Part shown: piece by piece, positions 50,899 through 60,067 of the stretch
How the letters are laid out: each line of letters begins with the position of its first letter
Position numbering within the stretch: position 1 is the stretch's first letter
Origin: Bacillota bacterium
GTDB lineage: Bacteria; Bacillota_I; Bacilli_A; ML615J-28; CAG-698
Assembly: GCA_023410025.1 (NCBI GenBank)
Contig: JAEYQM010000030.1
Location: 1-64,000 of the forward strand
Direction: 5' to 3'
Length of the DNA stretch: 64,000 bases
Translations under genes and position numbers: made by a program
Notes under the pieces: generated by a model
Database searches by the model: none
Told to the model about the DNA's origin: nothing
The model's input: the letters and a program-made list of their open reading frames with translations, nothing else

Positions 50899-51480
50899 AT
50901 GCTAAGTTATAAAAATATTATTAAAGAAGAACATGTTGATTTAAGAAAAATATCTGAAGATGTAAAGTTACCTTTATCTTCAGAAGATATAGATACTCTT
51001 AATTTAATGAATGAATATTTAATTAATGGGTATGATGATGAAAAGTGCGAACTATATGATATTAGACCAGGAGTGGGAATATCAGCAGTTCAAATAGATG
51101 TACTGAAAAAAATGTTTGTTGTTCTTTGTTATGACGAAAATGATGAATTACATCATTATGGGGTAATTAATCCCAAAATTATTTCTCATTCTGAAGAATT
51201 AACATATCTTGAAACTGGTGAAGGATGTCTATCTGTTGATAGACAAATTGGTGGTTTTGTTCATCGTCCAAAAAGAATAACTGCTAGATGTATCCTTTAT
51301 AATTTTGATGATAAAACTTACAAAGAAACAACAATTAAACTTAGAGGTTTTCTAGCAATAGTTTTCCAACATGAATATGATCATTTATTTGGAAGATTAT
51401 TCTTTGATCACATCAATAAAGATAATCCATTCTTTGTCCCTAGTAACTCTACACCTGTAAAGTTTAAGGATGTTGAATAA
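50899..51480 (+). CDS. def: peptide deformylase
   Basis: Metalloenzyme removing the N-formyl group from nascent proteins. 193 residues, type II-like. Motif 1 reads GVGISAVQ (usual GxGLAAPQ, so Ala-Pro is replaced by Ala-Val), motif 2 EGCLS with the metal Cys, motif 3 QHEYDH with the catalytic Glu and two metal His. TTG and GTG codons lie upstream in frame, but ATG 50899, six bases after GGTG, is preferred. Confidence 0.93.
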   Translation: MLSYKNIIKEEHVDLRKISEDVKLPLSSEDIDTLNLMNEYLINGYDDEKCELYDIRPGVGISAVQIDVLKKMFVVLCYDENDELHHYGVINPKIISHSEELTYLETGEGCLSVDRQIGGFVHRPKRITARCILYNFDDKTYKETTIKLRGFLAIVFQHEYDHLFGRLFFDHINKDNPFFVPSNSTPVKFKDVE

Positions 51481-51508
51481 AAAAAAGCCTGTTAAGGCTT
51501 TTTTTTAT
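51478..51508. terminator. bidirectional terminator between def and the HAD gene
   Basis: AAAAAAAGCCT-GTTA-AGGCTTTTTTT, working for both convergent genes. Confidence 0.85.
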
Positions 51509-52284
51509 TCTATTAATCCAAAGTATTTAAAGGCTTTATAGAAACCATCATTACTAATATGATCAGTAACATAGTCACTTACCGCTTTTAACTTTTCAGT
51601 TGCATTTCCCATGGCAATTCCAAGACCTGCCATTTTAACCATTTCAATATCATTGTCACCATCGCCAATGGCAATAACATCCTCAATATCCATCCCTAAT
51701 TCTTCAATTAGTAATTTTAGCCCCTTACCTTTTGATTGACCTTTTTTAATAATATCGCAACCAACAGTTGTCCATCTTACAAAATCAAATTCAGGGTTGT
51801 CCTTCTTTAATTCTTCAATATCCTTTTCATCACAAAAGCACCACATTTGGTGAACTTTTTGTTCCTTATAAAATTCACCATTCACTGGAGGCAAGTTTAA
51901 ATTTAAATCCGTAAAGGCTTGTGTAACCCTACTATTTATTTCACTTATAGCTTCTTTATAAGCAGATTCAAATCCATATGTGATATTTTTCTCGTTTAAA
52001 TTACGAATCAATTTTTCCAAACTAAAAAAATTAATTGTGTCTTCATAAATTGTGCTATTTCTAGAAATAATATGTTGGCCATTAATTAAAATATAATGAT
52101 TAATCAAATGCATTATTTCTTGGATTGAATATAACATGAAATATGCACGACCTGATGCAATGACTAATTCATGATTATTTTGTTTTAATAGTTCTAAAGC
52201 TTTGATGGTTGATGGATGTATAATTTTTTTGTCATTATCGACAATAGTTCCATCAATATCTAGCAAAATTAATTTCTTTTTCAA
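51505..52284 (-). CDS. Cof-type HAD-IIB family phosphatase
   Basis: Haloacid-dehalogenase-like sugar/nucleotide phosphatase, 259 residues. Motif I LLDIDGTIV (nucleophile Asp), motif II VIASGRAY, motif III Lys in KGQSKGKGLK, motif IV IGDGDNDIEM and the C-terminal LGIAMGNAT. Start taken as TTG 52284 with GGTGAG upstream. The TATAAT at 52301-52306 puts the transcript start near 52294, so the longer TTG 52311 frame would precede the mRNA. Substrate unknown. Confidence 0.88.
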   Translation of the reverse strand: MKKKLILLDIDGTIVDNDKKIIHPSTIKALELLKQNNHELVIASGRAYFMLYSIQEIMHLINHYILINGQHIISRNSTIYEDTINFFSLEKLIRNLNEKNITYGFESAYKEAISEINSRVTQAFTDLNLNLPPVNGEFYKEQKVHQMWCFCDEKDIEELKKDNPEFDFVRWTTVGCDIIKKGQSKGKGLKLLIEELGMDIEDVIAIGDGDNDIEMVKMAGLGIAMGNATEKLKAVSDYVTDHISNDGFYKAFKYFGLIE

Positions 52285-52393
52285 TTTTCTCACCAAAGAT
52301 ATTATACACAATAATCCTTAAAAATAAATGTTTTTAACTTTATTTTTATTATTTATTAGTGTATAATTAAATAAAAAGAAGGGAGTTTACAAC

Positions 52394-54082
52394 TTGAACA
52401 CAAAATCAAATAAAACTCTTATCGAACACTTCAATGATGGAAACGTAAAGGTATTTGCCCTTGGCGGTCTAGGTGAAGTCGGTAAGAATATGTACATTGT
52501 TGAGGCAGGAAATGAAATATTAATTATCGATTCGGGAATTCTTTTTCCTGATAGTTCCTACGGAATCGAATATATCATTCCTGATTATACATACTTAAAA
52601 GAAAACGAGGATAAAATCGTTGGACTATTTATTACCCATGGTCATGAAGACCATATTGGCGGATTACCATATCTATTAAGCCAAATTAAGATTCCAAAAG
52701 TATATGCTAATGGATTATCAATTGGACTTATTAAAAACAAGTTAAATGATTTTCCAACTATAAAATATGAATTTGTTGAATTTAATGATAATTCAGTTTA
52801 TAAATTTAAGAATTTTGAAATATCATTTTTTAGGACAACACATAGTATACCTGATTCATTTGGTATAGCTATAAAAACTAAATTTGGTTATATCTTACAC
52901 ACTGGTGACTTTAAATTTGACTTTACACCAATTGCCCATCACGCTGATTTTCATAAGTTGACAACATATAGTAAAGAAGGAGTAATTCTTCTACTATCTG
53001 ATTCAACAAATGCTGGAGTAAGAACTTTCTCTTTATCTGAAAGAAAGATATCTGAAAATATTAGAAATATTTTTAGTCAAATTAAAGGAAGAATTCTTAT
53101 TTCAACATTTGCATCTAATGTGTACCGTGTCCAACAAATTGTTGAGGCAAGCGTTGCTGTTGGAAGAAAAATTATTGTTTTTGGACGTAGTATGGAAAAA
53201 ACAATTAATGTTGGATTACAACTTAAGTATATTCATGCTCCTGAGGGAACATTTATTACAGCAAAGGAATTTCCACATTTACCTCCAGAAAAGATTACAA
53301 TACTAAGTACTGGTTCTCAAGGTGAACCTCTAGCGGCTTTATCAAGAATTGCTGATGGCGTGCATAAGCAAATTAAGATAATTCCAGGAGACACTATTAT
53401 CTTTTCATCTTCACCAATTCCAGGAAACCAAGAAGGTATTAATAGAACTATTAACAAGTTATACAAAGCTGGTGCTAGCGTTATTGTTAACAGCCCACTT
53501 ACAGATACACATACTTCAGGTCATGCATCTCAGGAAGAATTAAAATTAATGTTAGTTCTTACTAAACCAAAATACTTTATGCCAATTCACGGTGAATATT
53601 CAATGCTTAAGCGTCATTCAGATCTTGCAATTGCAACTGGTGTCGATAAGAATAATATTTTTATTTTAGAAAATGGTGAGGTATTAACAATTTCTGAAAA
53701 TGGTCTATACACTGATAGTTATGTAAAATCTGGGGATATTTACATTGACTCTAATTTCCAAGTGGCCGATGGAACAATTATTAAAGAAAGAAAATTACTT
53801 TCTGATGATGGTATGCTTACTTGTATATTTACTGTATCTGAAGGAAAACAATTAAATGTCCCTTCAATTTCATCTAGAGGATTTATATATATGAAAAACT
53901 CTGAAACACTAGTAAATAATATTAGTCAAAAAGCATTTGATACTTTAAATAGATATTTATCTACTCATAAAAATCCAAATTACACATCAGTAAAGGGATT
54001 TATTTCAAATGAATTAAGTACTTATATTTATGAATTAACCGAAAGAAAGCCTATAATTATTCCTATGATTATGGAGATATAA
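52394..54082 (+). CDS. rnjA: ribonuclease J
   Basis: Metallo-beta-lactamase/beta-CASP RNase with 5' exo- and endonuclease activity, central to mRNA decay in Firmicutes. 562 residues. ITHGHEDHIGG (HxHxDH zinc motif), LHTGDFKFD, STNA, beta-CASP domain with ISTFASNVYRVQQI, GSQGEP, PGNQEG and the late HTSGHA and PIHGEY motifs. The start is TTG 52394 with GGGAG upstream; no ATG occurs near the proper N-terminus. A TATAAT at 52362-52367 may be its -10. Confidence 0.94.
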   Translation: MNTKSNKTLIEHFNDGNVKVFALGGLGEVGKNMYIVEAGNEILIIDSGILFPDSSYGIEYIIPDYTYLKENEDKIVGLFITHGHEDHIGGLPYLLSQIKIPKVYANGLSIGLIKNKLNDFPTIKYEFVEFNDNSVYKFKNFEISFFRTTHSIPDSFGIAIKTKFGYILHTGDFKFDFTPIAHHADFHKLTTYSKEGVILLLSDSTNAGVRTFSLSERKISENIRNIFSQIKGRILISTFASNVYRVQQIVEASVAVGRKIIVFGRSMEKTINVGLQLKYIHAPEGTFITAKEFPHLPPEKITILSTGSQGEPLAALSRIADGVHKQIKIIPGDTIIFSSSPIPGNQEGINRTINKLYKAGASVIVNSPLTDTHTSGHASQEELKLMLVLTKPKYFMPIHGEYSMLKRHSDLAIATGVDKNNIFILENGEVLTISENGLYTDSYVKSGDIYIDSNFQVADGTIIKERKLLSDDGMLTCIFTVSEGKQLNVPSISSRGFIYMKNSETLVNNISQKAFDTLNRYLSTHKNPNYTSVKGFISNELSTYIYELTERKPIIIPMIMEI

Positions 54083-54117
54083 AAAAAGCGCAAGATTATA
54101 AGTCTTGCGCTTTTTTG
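54081..54117. terminator. bidirectional terminator after rnjA
   Basis: Stem AAGCGCAAGA / TCTTGCGCTT flanked by A and T runs. Also positioned to stop the convergent gerE-exonuclease transcript. Confidence 0.88.
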
Positions 54118-54167
54118 ATTTGTTCAGAAGAGACAATTATATTATACCACGAAATATTAAAATAACC

Positions 54168-55013
54168 TTATACTTCTTCGTTTACTTTGTTTCTAAATAT
54201 GTGAAAAATTTCTCTTGCTACCATTGCATCTTCAAAAGCATCATGAGATTGAACAACACTTTCACCAAGAGTTAATTCTTGGTAAGTGTTGAATAGACCC
54301 ATTTCTTGTTTATAGTTATAGTAGTTCTTCATTATTTGCATTAGATTCATATATCTATGTCTTACATCAAGAGGTTGTAAATGATTTATCTTAAATGATT
54401 GCTCTAAAGCTAAGATATCATTTTTACCCCAAGCAATAATCTTCACATTATAATCTCTAATACATCTTTGTAATAATTGATAGAACTCTATATATGATTG
54501 GGCTTCATTAAAATCTTTATATTCTAAAGATAAAAATTTTAATGTTCTTGAATTTAGGGAGTTTCTTCTAAAAGGTTTTAATAGTGATGATTCTTCTAGA
54601 ATTACATTTCCATTTACATCTTCAACAATCATTCCATATTGTACAATTTCAGAAATTTGATTAGAACTTGTTGTTAATGAAAACTCTAAATCTAAAAACA
54701 TTTTTGCGACAGGCTTATTTAATAATTGTTTGACTCCTTTACGGATTGCTAAAAGATCATAGTATACATTGCTTCTTGTTTTTCTAGGAACTAATATTTT
54801 CACAAAATGATCTATTTCGTATACTCTGTAACGATCAAATCTCGTTTTTTGATCAGAGCATTCTAAGAAAACATATGGATTCTTTAGTAAATACCCTTTG
54901 AAATCCTTCATATTTTTATTAGTCATATGAAAATATTCCAACTTGTTATTTACGATAATAGATATCATTCTTTCCCTTTTTAATACCTTATAAACCTTGC
55001 CGTAAACTTTCAT
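54168..55013 (-). CDS. DEDDh 3'-5' exonuclease-like protein with N-terminal extension
   Basis: A 281-residue protein. Residues about 1-95 form a strand-rich extension (VYGKVYKVLKRERMISIIVNN), possibly OB-like. The DnaQ-type exonuclease follows: FLDLEFSL (D and E ligands), WGKNDILALE (third acid) and HDAFEDAMVAREI (His and last Asp). Similar domain to KapD, the sporulation-linked exonuclease, but the N-terminal part is not recognised. It lies 13 bases after gerE, so it is probably expressed late in sporulation too. Confidence 0.8.
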   Translation of the reverse strand: MKVYGKVYKVLKRERMISIIVNNKLEYFHMTNKNMKDFKGYLLKNPYVFLECSDQKTRFDRYRVYEIDHFVKILVPRKTRSNVYYDLLAIRKGVKQLLNKPVAKMFLDLEFSLTTSSNQISEIVQYGMIVEDVNGNVILEESSLLKPFRRNSLNSRTLKFLSLEYKDFNEAQSYIEFYQLLQRCIRDYNVKIIAWGKNDILALEQSFKINHLQPLDVRHRYMNLMQIMKNYYNYKQEMGLFNTYQELTLGESVVQSHDAFEDAMVAREIFHIFRNKVNEEV

Positions 55014-55026
55014 CTTTTATCCTCTC

Positions 55027-55233
55027 TTACAATTGAATCTCATCAATTCTTATTAATTCTAATATCGCTTGACTTCGCCCTTTTACTCCCAGCTTTTGGA
55101 TTACATTTGATATATGATTCCTTACTGTTTTTTCACTTATATGTAGTTTGTCTGAAATTTCAACAGTGTCATAGTTTTTTATTAATAGATCGAATATTTC
55201 TTTTTCTCTTTTTGTTAAGAAGTGTGAACGCAA
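55027..55233 (-). CDS. gerE: late sporulation regulator GerE
   Basis: A 68-residue LuxR-type helix-turn-helix protein matching GerE through its whole length: LTKREKEIFDLL, EISDKLHISEKTVRNHISN and QKLGVKGRSQAILELIR. GerE works with sigma-K to tune coat gene expression in the mother cell. It starts with TTG at 55233, eight bases after GGGAGGG. A CATAATATA element lies between the uvrC stop and the ribosome binding site. The downstream exonuclease gene is probably co-transcribed. Confidence 0.94.
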   Translation of the reverse strand: MRSHFLTKREKEIFDLLIKNYDTVEISDKLHISEKTVRNHISNVIQKLGVKGRSQAILELIRIDEIQL

Positions 55234-55252
55234 CTTTAATCCCTCCCCAAAT

Positions 55253-55261
55253 TATATTATG
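55253..55261 (-). promoter_or_regulatory. CATAnnnTA element of gerE
   Basis: Minus-strand CATAATATA, 20 bases ahead of the gerE start codon. No AC at 16-17 bases. It sits inside an imperfect dyad (AATCCCCC upstream, GGGGAGGGATT downstream) that includes the ribosome binding site. Confidence 0.45.
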
Positions 55262-55272
55262 CGGGGGATTTT

Positions 55273-56994
55273 CTATTTGCCACCTAAGAGTTTTAAAACC
55301 TCATCAATTTGTTCTTTATTTAGTTTTATTTTCTGTAATTCTTCTTCAAAATTACCACTACCAATAATTTTTAAAATTGCTTTTTTCTTAACAGGACCAA
55401 TTCCCTTAATATTATCAAGCAATGAAGCAAATGTATTTTTTTTATGTGTTGAATGAAAAAAGCTAATTGCATAGCGATGGACTTCATCTTGTATTTTTTC
55501 CATTAATAGAAATTCATATGAATTTTTCTTTAATTTTATAATTTCATTATTGTATAATAATGCATCTGTTCTATGATTATCATCCTTTACAAGCCCTAGT
55601 ACTTCTAAGTTTACGCCAATATCATTTAATGCTCTTTTAGCGGCATTAACTTGGGGAGCTCCACCATCAACAATAATTAAATCAGGATTATTTTTTAAAT
55701 CCCTATATCTTCTAGAAATTACTTCATACATTGTTTGTGCGTCATTGCTTCCTACAACAGTTTGTACTTTAAATTTTCTATATAATTTTTTTGCTGGTTT
55801 TCCATCAATAAAAACAACCATTGCAGAAACCGGACTTGCCCCTGATATATTTGAGTTATCAAAAGCTTCAATATGATTTATGCTACTAATGTTTAGAAGT
55901 TCTTCTAAACCATTTAAAGCACCTCTTGTTTTACTAAATTCAATGTTTCTCTTCTTTATTAATTCCTCAACCTTATTTTTAGCATTCTCGCATACTAAAT
56001 TAACCAATTCTAAATTCTTTCCTCTTTTAGGGATAATTATTTTATGATTAATAACTTCCTCAACATCTTCTAACTCAATATTTGGAGCCATTATTGTATG
56101 TGGAATAGGGTTGTTTTTTTGTAAATAAAATTGTACGATAAAGTCCTTAAATATTTCAATATCATTATTATAATTATCAAATAAAAATCCGTTTCTTTCT
56201 AAAAGTTTACCTTCACGTAAATGAAATACTTGAACACTAACATAATCATCATTTGTGTAATAACCAAAGACATCACTATCAATATCAAATCCAGCCATTT
56301 TTTGTCTTTCGCTAATAGTATTTAAATCATTAATAAAATCACGATATTCAATTGCTTTTTCAAAATTTAAATTTGTACTTGCTTCTTCCATTAAAACATT
56401 TAAATTCTTTAATTCTTCTTTAGCATTACCCTTTAAAATATTATTAACTTTTTTACGTAATTCATCATATATTGAAGAATCAATTTTATTAATACAAGGA
56501 GCCAAGCATTGACCTATATGATAATATAAGCATTCTTTTTTAGGTAATTTTCGACACTTAACAAATGGATATAATCTGTTTAACATTTCAACAGTATCCT
56601 TCGCTGCTTGGGCATTTGGATATGGTCCATAATATTTTCCAAGTTTTTTATTAGTTTCACGTGTATAAATTAATCTTGGAATTTGTTGATCAGTTACACA
56701 AATATATGGATATGTCTTATCATCAGTTAACATTATATTATATTTTGGCATATGTTTCTTGATTAAATTCATCTCTAAAATATATGCTTCAATTTCACTT
56801 GATGTTATTATATATTCAAAATCTCTAATTAATGAAACAAGTTTTGTAGTTTTTGCATCATGACTTCCAACAAAATATGATCTAACACGATTATATAAGT
56901 CTTTTGCTTTACCAACATAGATGATGTTTCCATCAATATCTTTCATTAAATAACAACCTGGTTTATGAGGGATTGTTTGTAATTTTTCTTTCAT
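55273..56994 (-). CDS. uvrC: excinuclease ABC subunit C
   Basis: Nucleotide-excision-repair nuclease making both incisions around UvrB-bound lesions. 573 residues. GIY-YIG domain (PGCYLMKDIDGNIIYVGKAKDL), CLAPC cysteine segment, UVR/UvrB-binding region (near FEKAIEYRDFI), RNase H-like endonuclease domain with EAFDNSNISGASPV and DLIIVDGGAPQVNAA, and a C-terminal HhH (NIKGIGPVKKKAILKI). Slightly shorter than average. Confidence 0.95.
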   Translation of the reverse strand: MKEKLQTIPHKPGCYLMKDIDGNIIYVGKAKDLYNRVRSYFVGSHDAKTTKLVSLIRDFEYIITSSEIEAYILEMNLIKKHMPKYNIMLTDDKTYPYICVTDQQIPRLIYTRETNKKLGKYYGPYPNAQAAKDTVEMLNRLYPFVKCRKLPKKECLYYHIGQCLAPCINKIDSSIYDELRKKVNNILKGNAKEELKNLNVLMEEASTNLNFEKAIEYRDFINDLNTISERQKMAGFDIDSDVFGYYTNDDYVSVQVFHLREGKLLERNGFLFDNYNNDIEIFKDFIVQFYLQKNNPIPHTIMAPNIELEDVEEVINHKIIIPKRGKNLELVNLVCENAKNKVEELIKKRNIEFSKTRGALNGLEELLNISSINHIEAFDNSNISGASPVSAMVVFIDGKPAKKLYRKFKVQTVVGSNDAQTMYEVISRRYRDLKNNPDLIIVDGGAPQVNAAKRALNDIGVNLEVLGLVKDDNHRTDALLYNNEIIKLKKNSYEFLLMEKIQDEVHRYAISFFHSTHKKNTFASLLDNIKGIGPVKKKAILKIIGSGNFEEELQKIKLNKEQIDEVLKLLGGK

Positions 56995-57049
56995 TAAATC
57001 ACTACCTTATCAACATTTTAGCATATTTAATACCCAATATCAAGGTAAA

Positions 57050-57085
57050 AATAAAATGGCGATTTCACTCGCCATCTTTTTTAAG
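57050..57085 (-). terminator. terminator ending the rimP-rbfA operon
   Basis: Minus-strand GATGGCGA-GTGAAA-TCGCCATT followed by TTATTTTT. The stem includes the last codons and TGA stop of rbfA. Confidence 0.8.
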
Positions 57086-57412
57086 ACTTTTTAAAATACT
57101 TTCAATTCTATTTCCTTGCTCATTTGATTCATCATACTTAAAACGTAGGTCAGGAGTCTTACGAACCTCTAATCTTTTGCTAAGAATTCCTTTAATAAAT
57201 CCTTTAGCTTCGGCTAAGTTTTCTGTTGTAGCAATTCTTTGTTCTTCATCACCAATTACAGTGTAATATACAGTTGCAATTGATAAATCATTTGTTAGAT
57301 TAACATTTGTGATTGTAACAAATTTTAATCTATCATCTTTAACATCATTAAAAAGTATTGTTGAGATTTCTCTTTCTAGAATTTTCTCTAATCTTTCTTT
57401 TTTAAAAGCCAT
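57065..57412 (-). CDS. rbfA: ribosome-binding factor A
   Basis: KH-like factor for 16S 5'-end maturation and cold adaptation, 115 residues. RLEKILEREISTIL N-terminus, VTITNVNLTNDLSIATVYY and LRFKYDESNEQGNRIESIL. ATG shares one base with the infB stop. Last gene of the operon. Confidence 0.94.
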   Translation of the reverse strand: MAFKKERLEKILEREISTILFNDVKDDRLKFVTITNVNLTNDLSIATVYYTVIGDEEQRIATTENLAEAKGFIKGILSKRLEVRKTPDLRFKYDESNEQGNRIESILKSLKKDGE

Positions 57413-59766
57413 TATTTCACCTTTTCCATTACATGTGCTTCAATGATATCGCCAACTTTAATATCATTATAGTTTTCAATTGTCATACCACATTCATATC
57501 CTAATTTAACTTCTTTAACGTCATCTTTAAATCGTTTTAATGAAGAAAGCTTTCCTTCATAAACAACGATGCTATCACGAATTAAACGGATTTCTGAATT
57601 TCTTCCAATAGTTCCACTTGTAACATAACATCCCGCAATTGTACCAATCTTAGATGCTTTATAGATTTCTCTAACTTCTGCTTGACCTGTAACACGTTCT
57701 TCAAATACAGGGTCTAACATACCTTTCATGGCAGCTTCTAAGTCTTCAAGTAATTTATAGATGATATTGTATAGACGAATTTCAATTCCTTTTTCTTTTG
57801 CAAGATCTGTAATCTTACTTGTTGGTCTAATATTAAATCCAATTACAATTGAGTTTGAAGCAATTGCAAGTGAAATATCTGTTTCCGTAATTGTACCTAC
57901 TGCACTACGAACAATATTAACTTTAATTCCTTCAACATCTAGTTTTTCTAAAGATGTTTTTAATGCTTCAATTGATCCTTGAACGTCAGCCTTAACAATT
58001 ATATTTAATTCTTTAGAATTGTCATCTAAGTTATCAAATAAACTTGCAAGAGATACTACTTTTCCTACACCTTTTTCAGCACTTATTGATCTAAACATTC
58101 TTTGTTCAGCAACTAAACGGGCAGTTTTTTCATCTTCAAATACCATGAATCTATCACCAGCATTTGGTACTTCTTCAATACCAGTAACTTCTACAGCTTT
58201 TGATGGAAGGGCAGTTTTTAAGTTAGCTCTTGTTTCATCTGTCATGGCACGAATTTTACCATATGTATTACCAACTACAATTGGGTCACCAATTTTAATT
58301 GATCCATTTTTAACTAAAAGAGTAGCAACGACACCACGTCCGCGGTCTAGTCTTGCTTCAAGAACAGTTCCAATTCCTAAACGGTTTGGATTAGCTTTGA
58401 ATTGTTCCATTTCTGAAACAAGTAATATCATTTCAATTAATGTATCAATACCTGCACCAGTTAAAGCAGAAAGTTCAACAAAAATTGTACTTCCTCCCCA
58501 TTCTTCAGCAAGTAAGTTATAATTTGCAAGTTCTTGTTTTACTCGATCAGGTTTAGCTGATGGTTTATCCATTTTGTTGATGGCAACAATAATTGGAACT
58601 TTAGCAGCTTGTGCATGTTCAATAGCCTCTTTTGTTTGTGGCATTACACCATCATCAGCAGCAACTACTAGAACAACAATATCTGTTACTTCAGCACCAC
58701 GAGCTCTCATTTCTGTAAATGCTGCATGTCCTGGAGTATCAATAAATGTAATATATTTATTATCATGTTTGATTTGGTAGGCACCGATATGTTGAGTAAT
58801 TCCTCCGGCTTCAGTTGCAACTACTTTTGTATTTCTAATTCTATCAAGAAGAGTTGTTTTTCCATGGTCAACATGTCCCATAATTGTAACAATCGCTGGT
58901 CTTTCAACAAGTGTAGAAGGATCATCAACAAAATCCATTTGTTCGAATTTTGTAATATCTGTTTCAATTTCATTCTTTAATTCATAACCAAATTCTAAGG
59001 CAATAAGTTCAACAACATCTCTTTCAATAACTTGTGCTGCACTTGCCATATAACCTATACCAATAAGTTTTCTTACAACTTCACCAACACCAACATTTAA
59101 TCCATCAGCGATCTTAGCAACTGTCATTCCATCTTGGTAATATAAGATTTTTTCATCTTTATTCTTTTCAACTGGAACGTTTGCTTGACGGTTGGTAGTT
59201 GATTTTGACTTGTTTTTCTTTATGTTTTTGATTCTTGAAACTTTTTTGCTTTCTTCATCGTAATCTTCATAAATACTGTCATATACTCTTGATAATTCAA
59301 TATCTTCATCTAATTTAGTAATTGGTTTAGTATCAATTACCTTTTGAACATTTGGTTTATTTTCTGTTTGTTTTTGTTCAACAGGTTTTGTATCATTAAC
59401 AGACTTATTTTTATTATCTTGTGGTTTATTTGCTGGTTTATTATTGTTATAATTACTATTCTTATTGTTATTATAATTATTATTCCTATTATTGTTGTTA
59501 TTATTGTTATTATAATTATTTACATTTCTATTATCATTGTTATAAATTTTTTTTGTGTCGCTAGTTGCAGCAGAAGTTTCAACCTTTTGTTCAGGTTTTT
59601 TAGTTTTTAAAGGTTTAATTTCTTTATTGTAAACCTTACTTAATTTTTTAATAACATTTTGATCTATTTCTGTATCGATGTCTGCTCTAATATCGATATT
59701 TTCCAACTTCTTTAATATTTCCTCTAGAGGAACATTTAAGACTTCAATTATTTCTCTTACTTTCAT
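57412..59766 (-). CDS. infB: translation initiation factor IF-2
   Basis: GTPase placing fMet-tRNA on the 30S subunit. 784 residues: N-terminal IF2_N motif, an Asn-rich low-complexity linker (about 76-110, largely runs of Asn with Arg/Tyr/Lys), a second IF2_N, then the G domain (GHVDHGKTTLLD, DTPGHAAF, NKMDKP) and C-terminal domains. The Asn linker is extreme and probably reflects AAT/AAC repeat slippage in this AT-rich genome. Confidence 0.96.
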   Translation of the reverse strand: MKVREIIEVLNVPLEEILKKLENIDIRADIDTEIDQNVIKKLSKVYNKEIKPLKTKKPEQKVETSAATSDTKKIYNNDNRNVNNYNNNNNNNNRNNNYNNNKNSNYNNNKPANKPQDNKNKSVNDTKPVEQKQTENKPNVQKVIDTKPITKLDEDIELSRVYDSIYEDYDEESKKVSRIKNIKKNKSKSTTNRQANVPVEKNKDEKILYYQDGMTVAKIADGLNVGVGEVVRKLIGIGYMASAAQVIERDVVELIALEFGYELKNEIETDITKFEQMDFVDDPSTLVERPAIVTIMGHVDHGKTTLLDRIRNTKVVATEAGGITQHIGAYQIKHDNKYITFIDTPGHAAFTEMRARGAEVTDIVVLVVAADDGVMPQTKEAIEHAQAAKVPIIVAINKMDKPSAKPDRVKQELANYNLLAEEWGGSTIFVELSALTGAGIDTLIEMILLVSEMEQFKANPNRLGIGTVLEARLDRGRGVVATLLVKNGSIKIGDPIVVGNTYGKIRAMTDETRANLKTALPSKAVEVTGIEEVPNAGDRFMVFEDEKTARLVAEQRMFRSISAEKGVGKVVSLASLFDNLDDNSKELNIIVKADVQGSIEALKTSLEKLDVEGIKVNIVRSAVGTITETDISLAIASNSIVIGFNIRPTSKITDLAKEKGIEIRLYNIIYKLLEDLEAAMKGMLDPVFEERVTGQAEVREIYKASKIGTIAGCYVTSGTIGRNSEIRLIRDSIVVYEGKLSSLKRFKDDVKEVKLGYECGMTIENYNDIKVGDIIEAHVMEKVK

Positions 59767-59770
59767 ATAT

Positions 59771-60067
59771 TCACCTCATTAATCTTTCTAAGGCATCAAA
59801 GAAACCCTTGTCAGTTAACCCAACAATTTTTCTTGGTTTACCTAAAGCTGATGATAATTCTTCACTTGATAAATCAAGATTGCACACCACTTTATAAAAA
59901 TAACACTTCTTAACAAATTTATCAATTGTTCTTTCAGATGCATCATTTGCAACAAAAACAATTTTTAATTTATTCTTTGATAGGGCATTAGCAACATTGT
60001 CTTCACCAGTAACTATACACCCAGCTTTATTTGCTATCCCAAGCAAGTTTAAAACTTTTTGGTCCAT
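59771..60067 (-). CDS. L7Ae-family ribosomal/RNA-binding protein (YlxQ)
   Basis: A 98-residue L7Ae/L30e/S12e/Gadd45-fold protein: LLGIANKAGCIVTGEDNVANAL and KIVFVANDASERTIDKF, as in YlxQ. It binds kink-turn RNA in related proteins; role in the nusA-infB operon unknown. Sits one base from rnpM. Confidence 0.88.
   Translation of the reverse strand: MDQKVLNLLGIANKAGCIVTGEDNVANALSKNKLKIVFVANDASERTIDKFVKKCYFYKVVCNLDLSSEELSSALGKPRKIVGLTDKGFFDALERLMR

Noticed and set aside
58019..58522. A 167-codon plus-strand open frame opposite infB
   Set aside because: Antisense shadow of the IF-2 GTPase region with no start signal.
59344..59610. Strongly hydrophobic plus-strand frame that looks like a membrane protein
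   Set aside because: It is the complement of the Asn-rich linker of IF-2; poly-AAT read backwards gives Ile-rich sequence.
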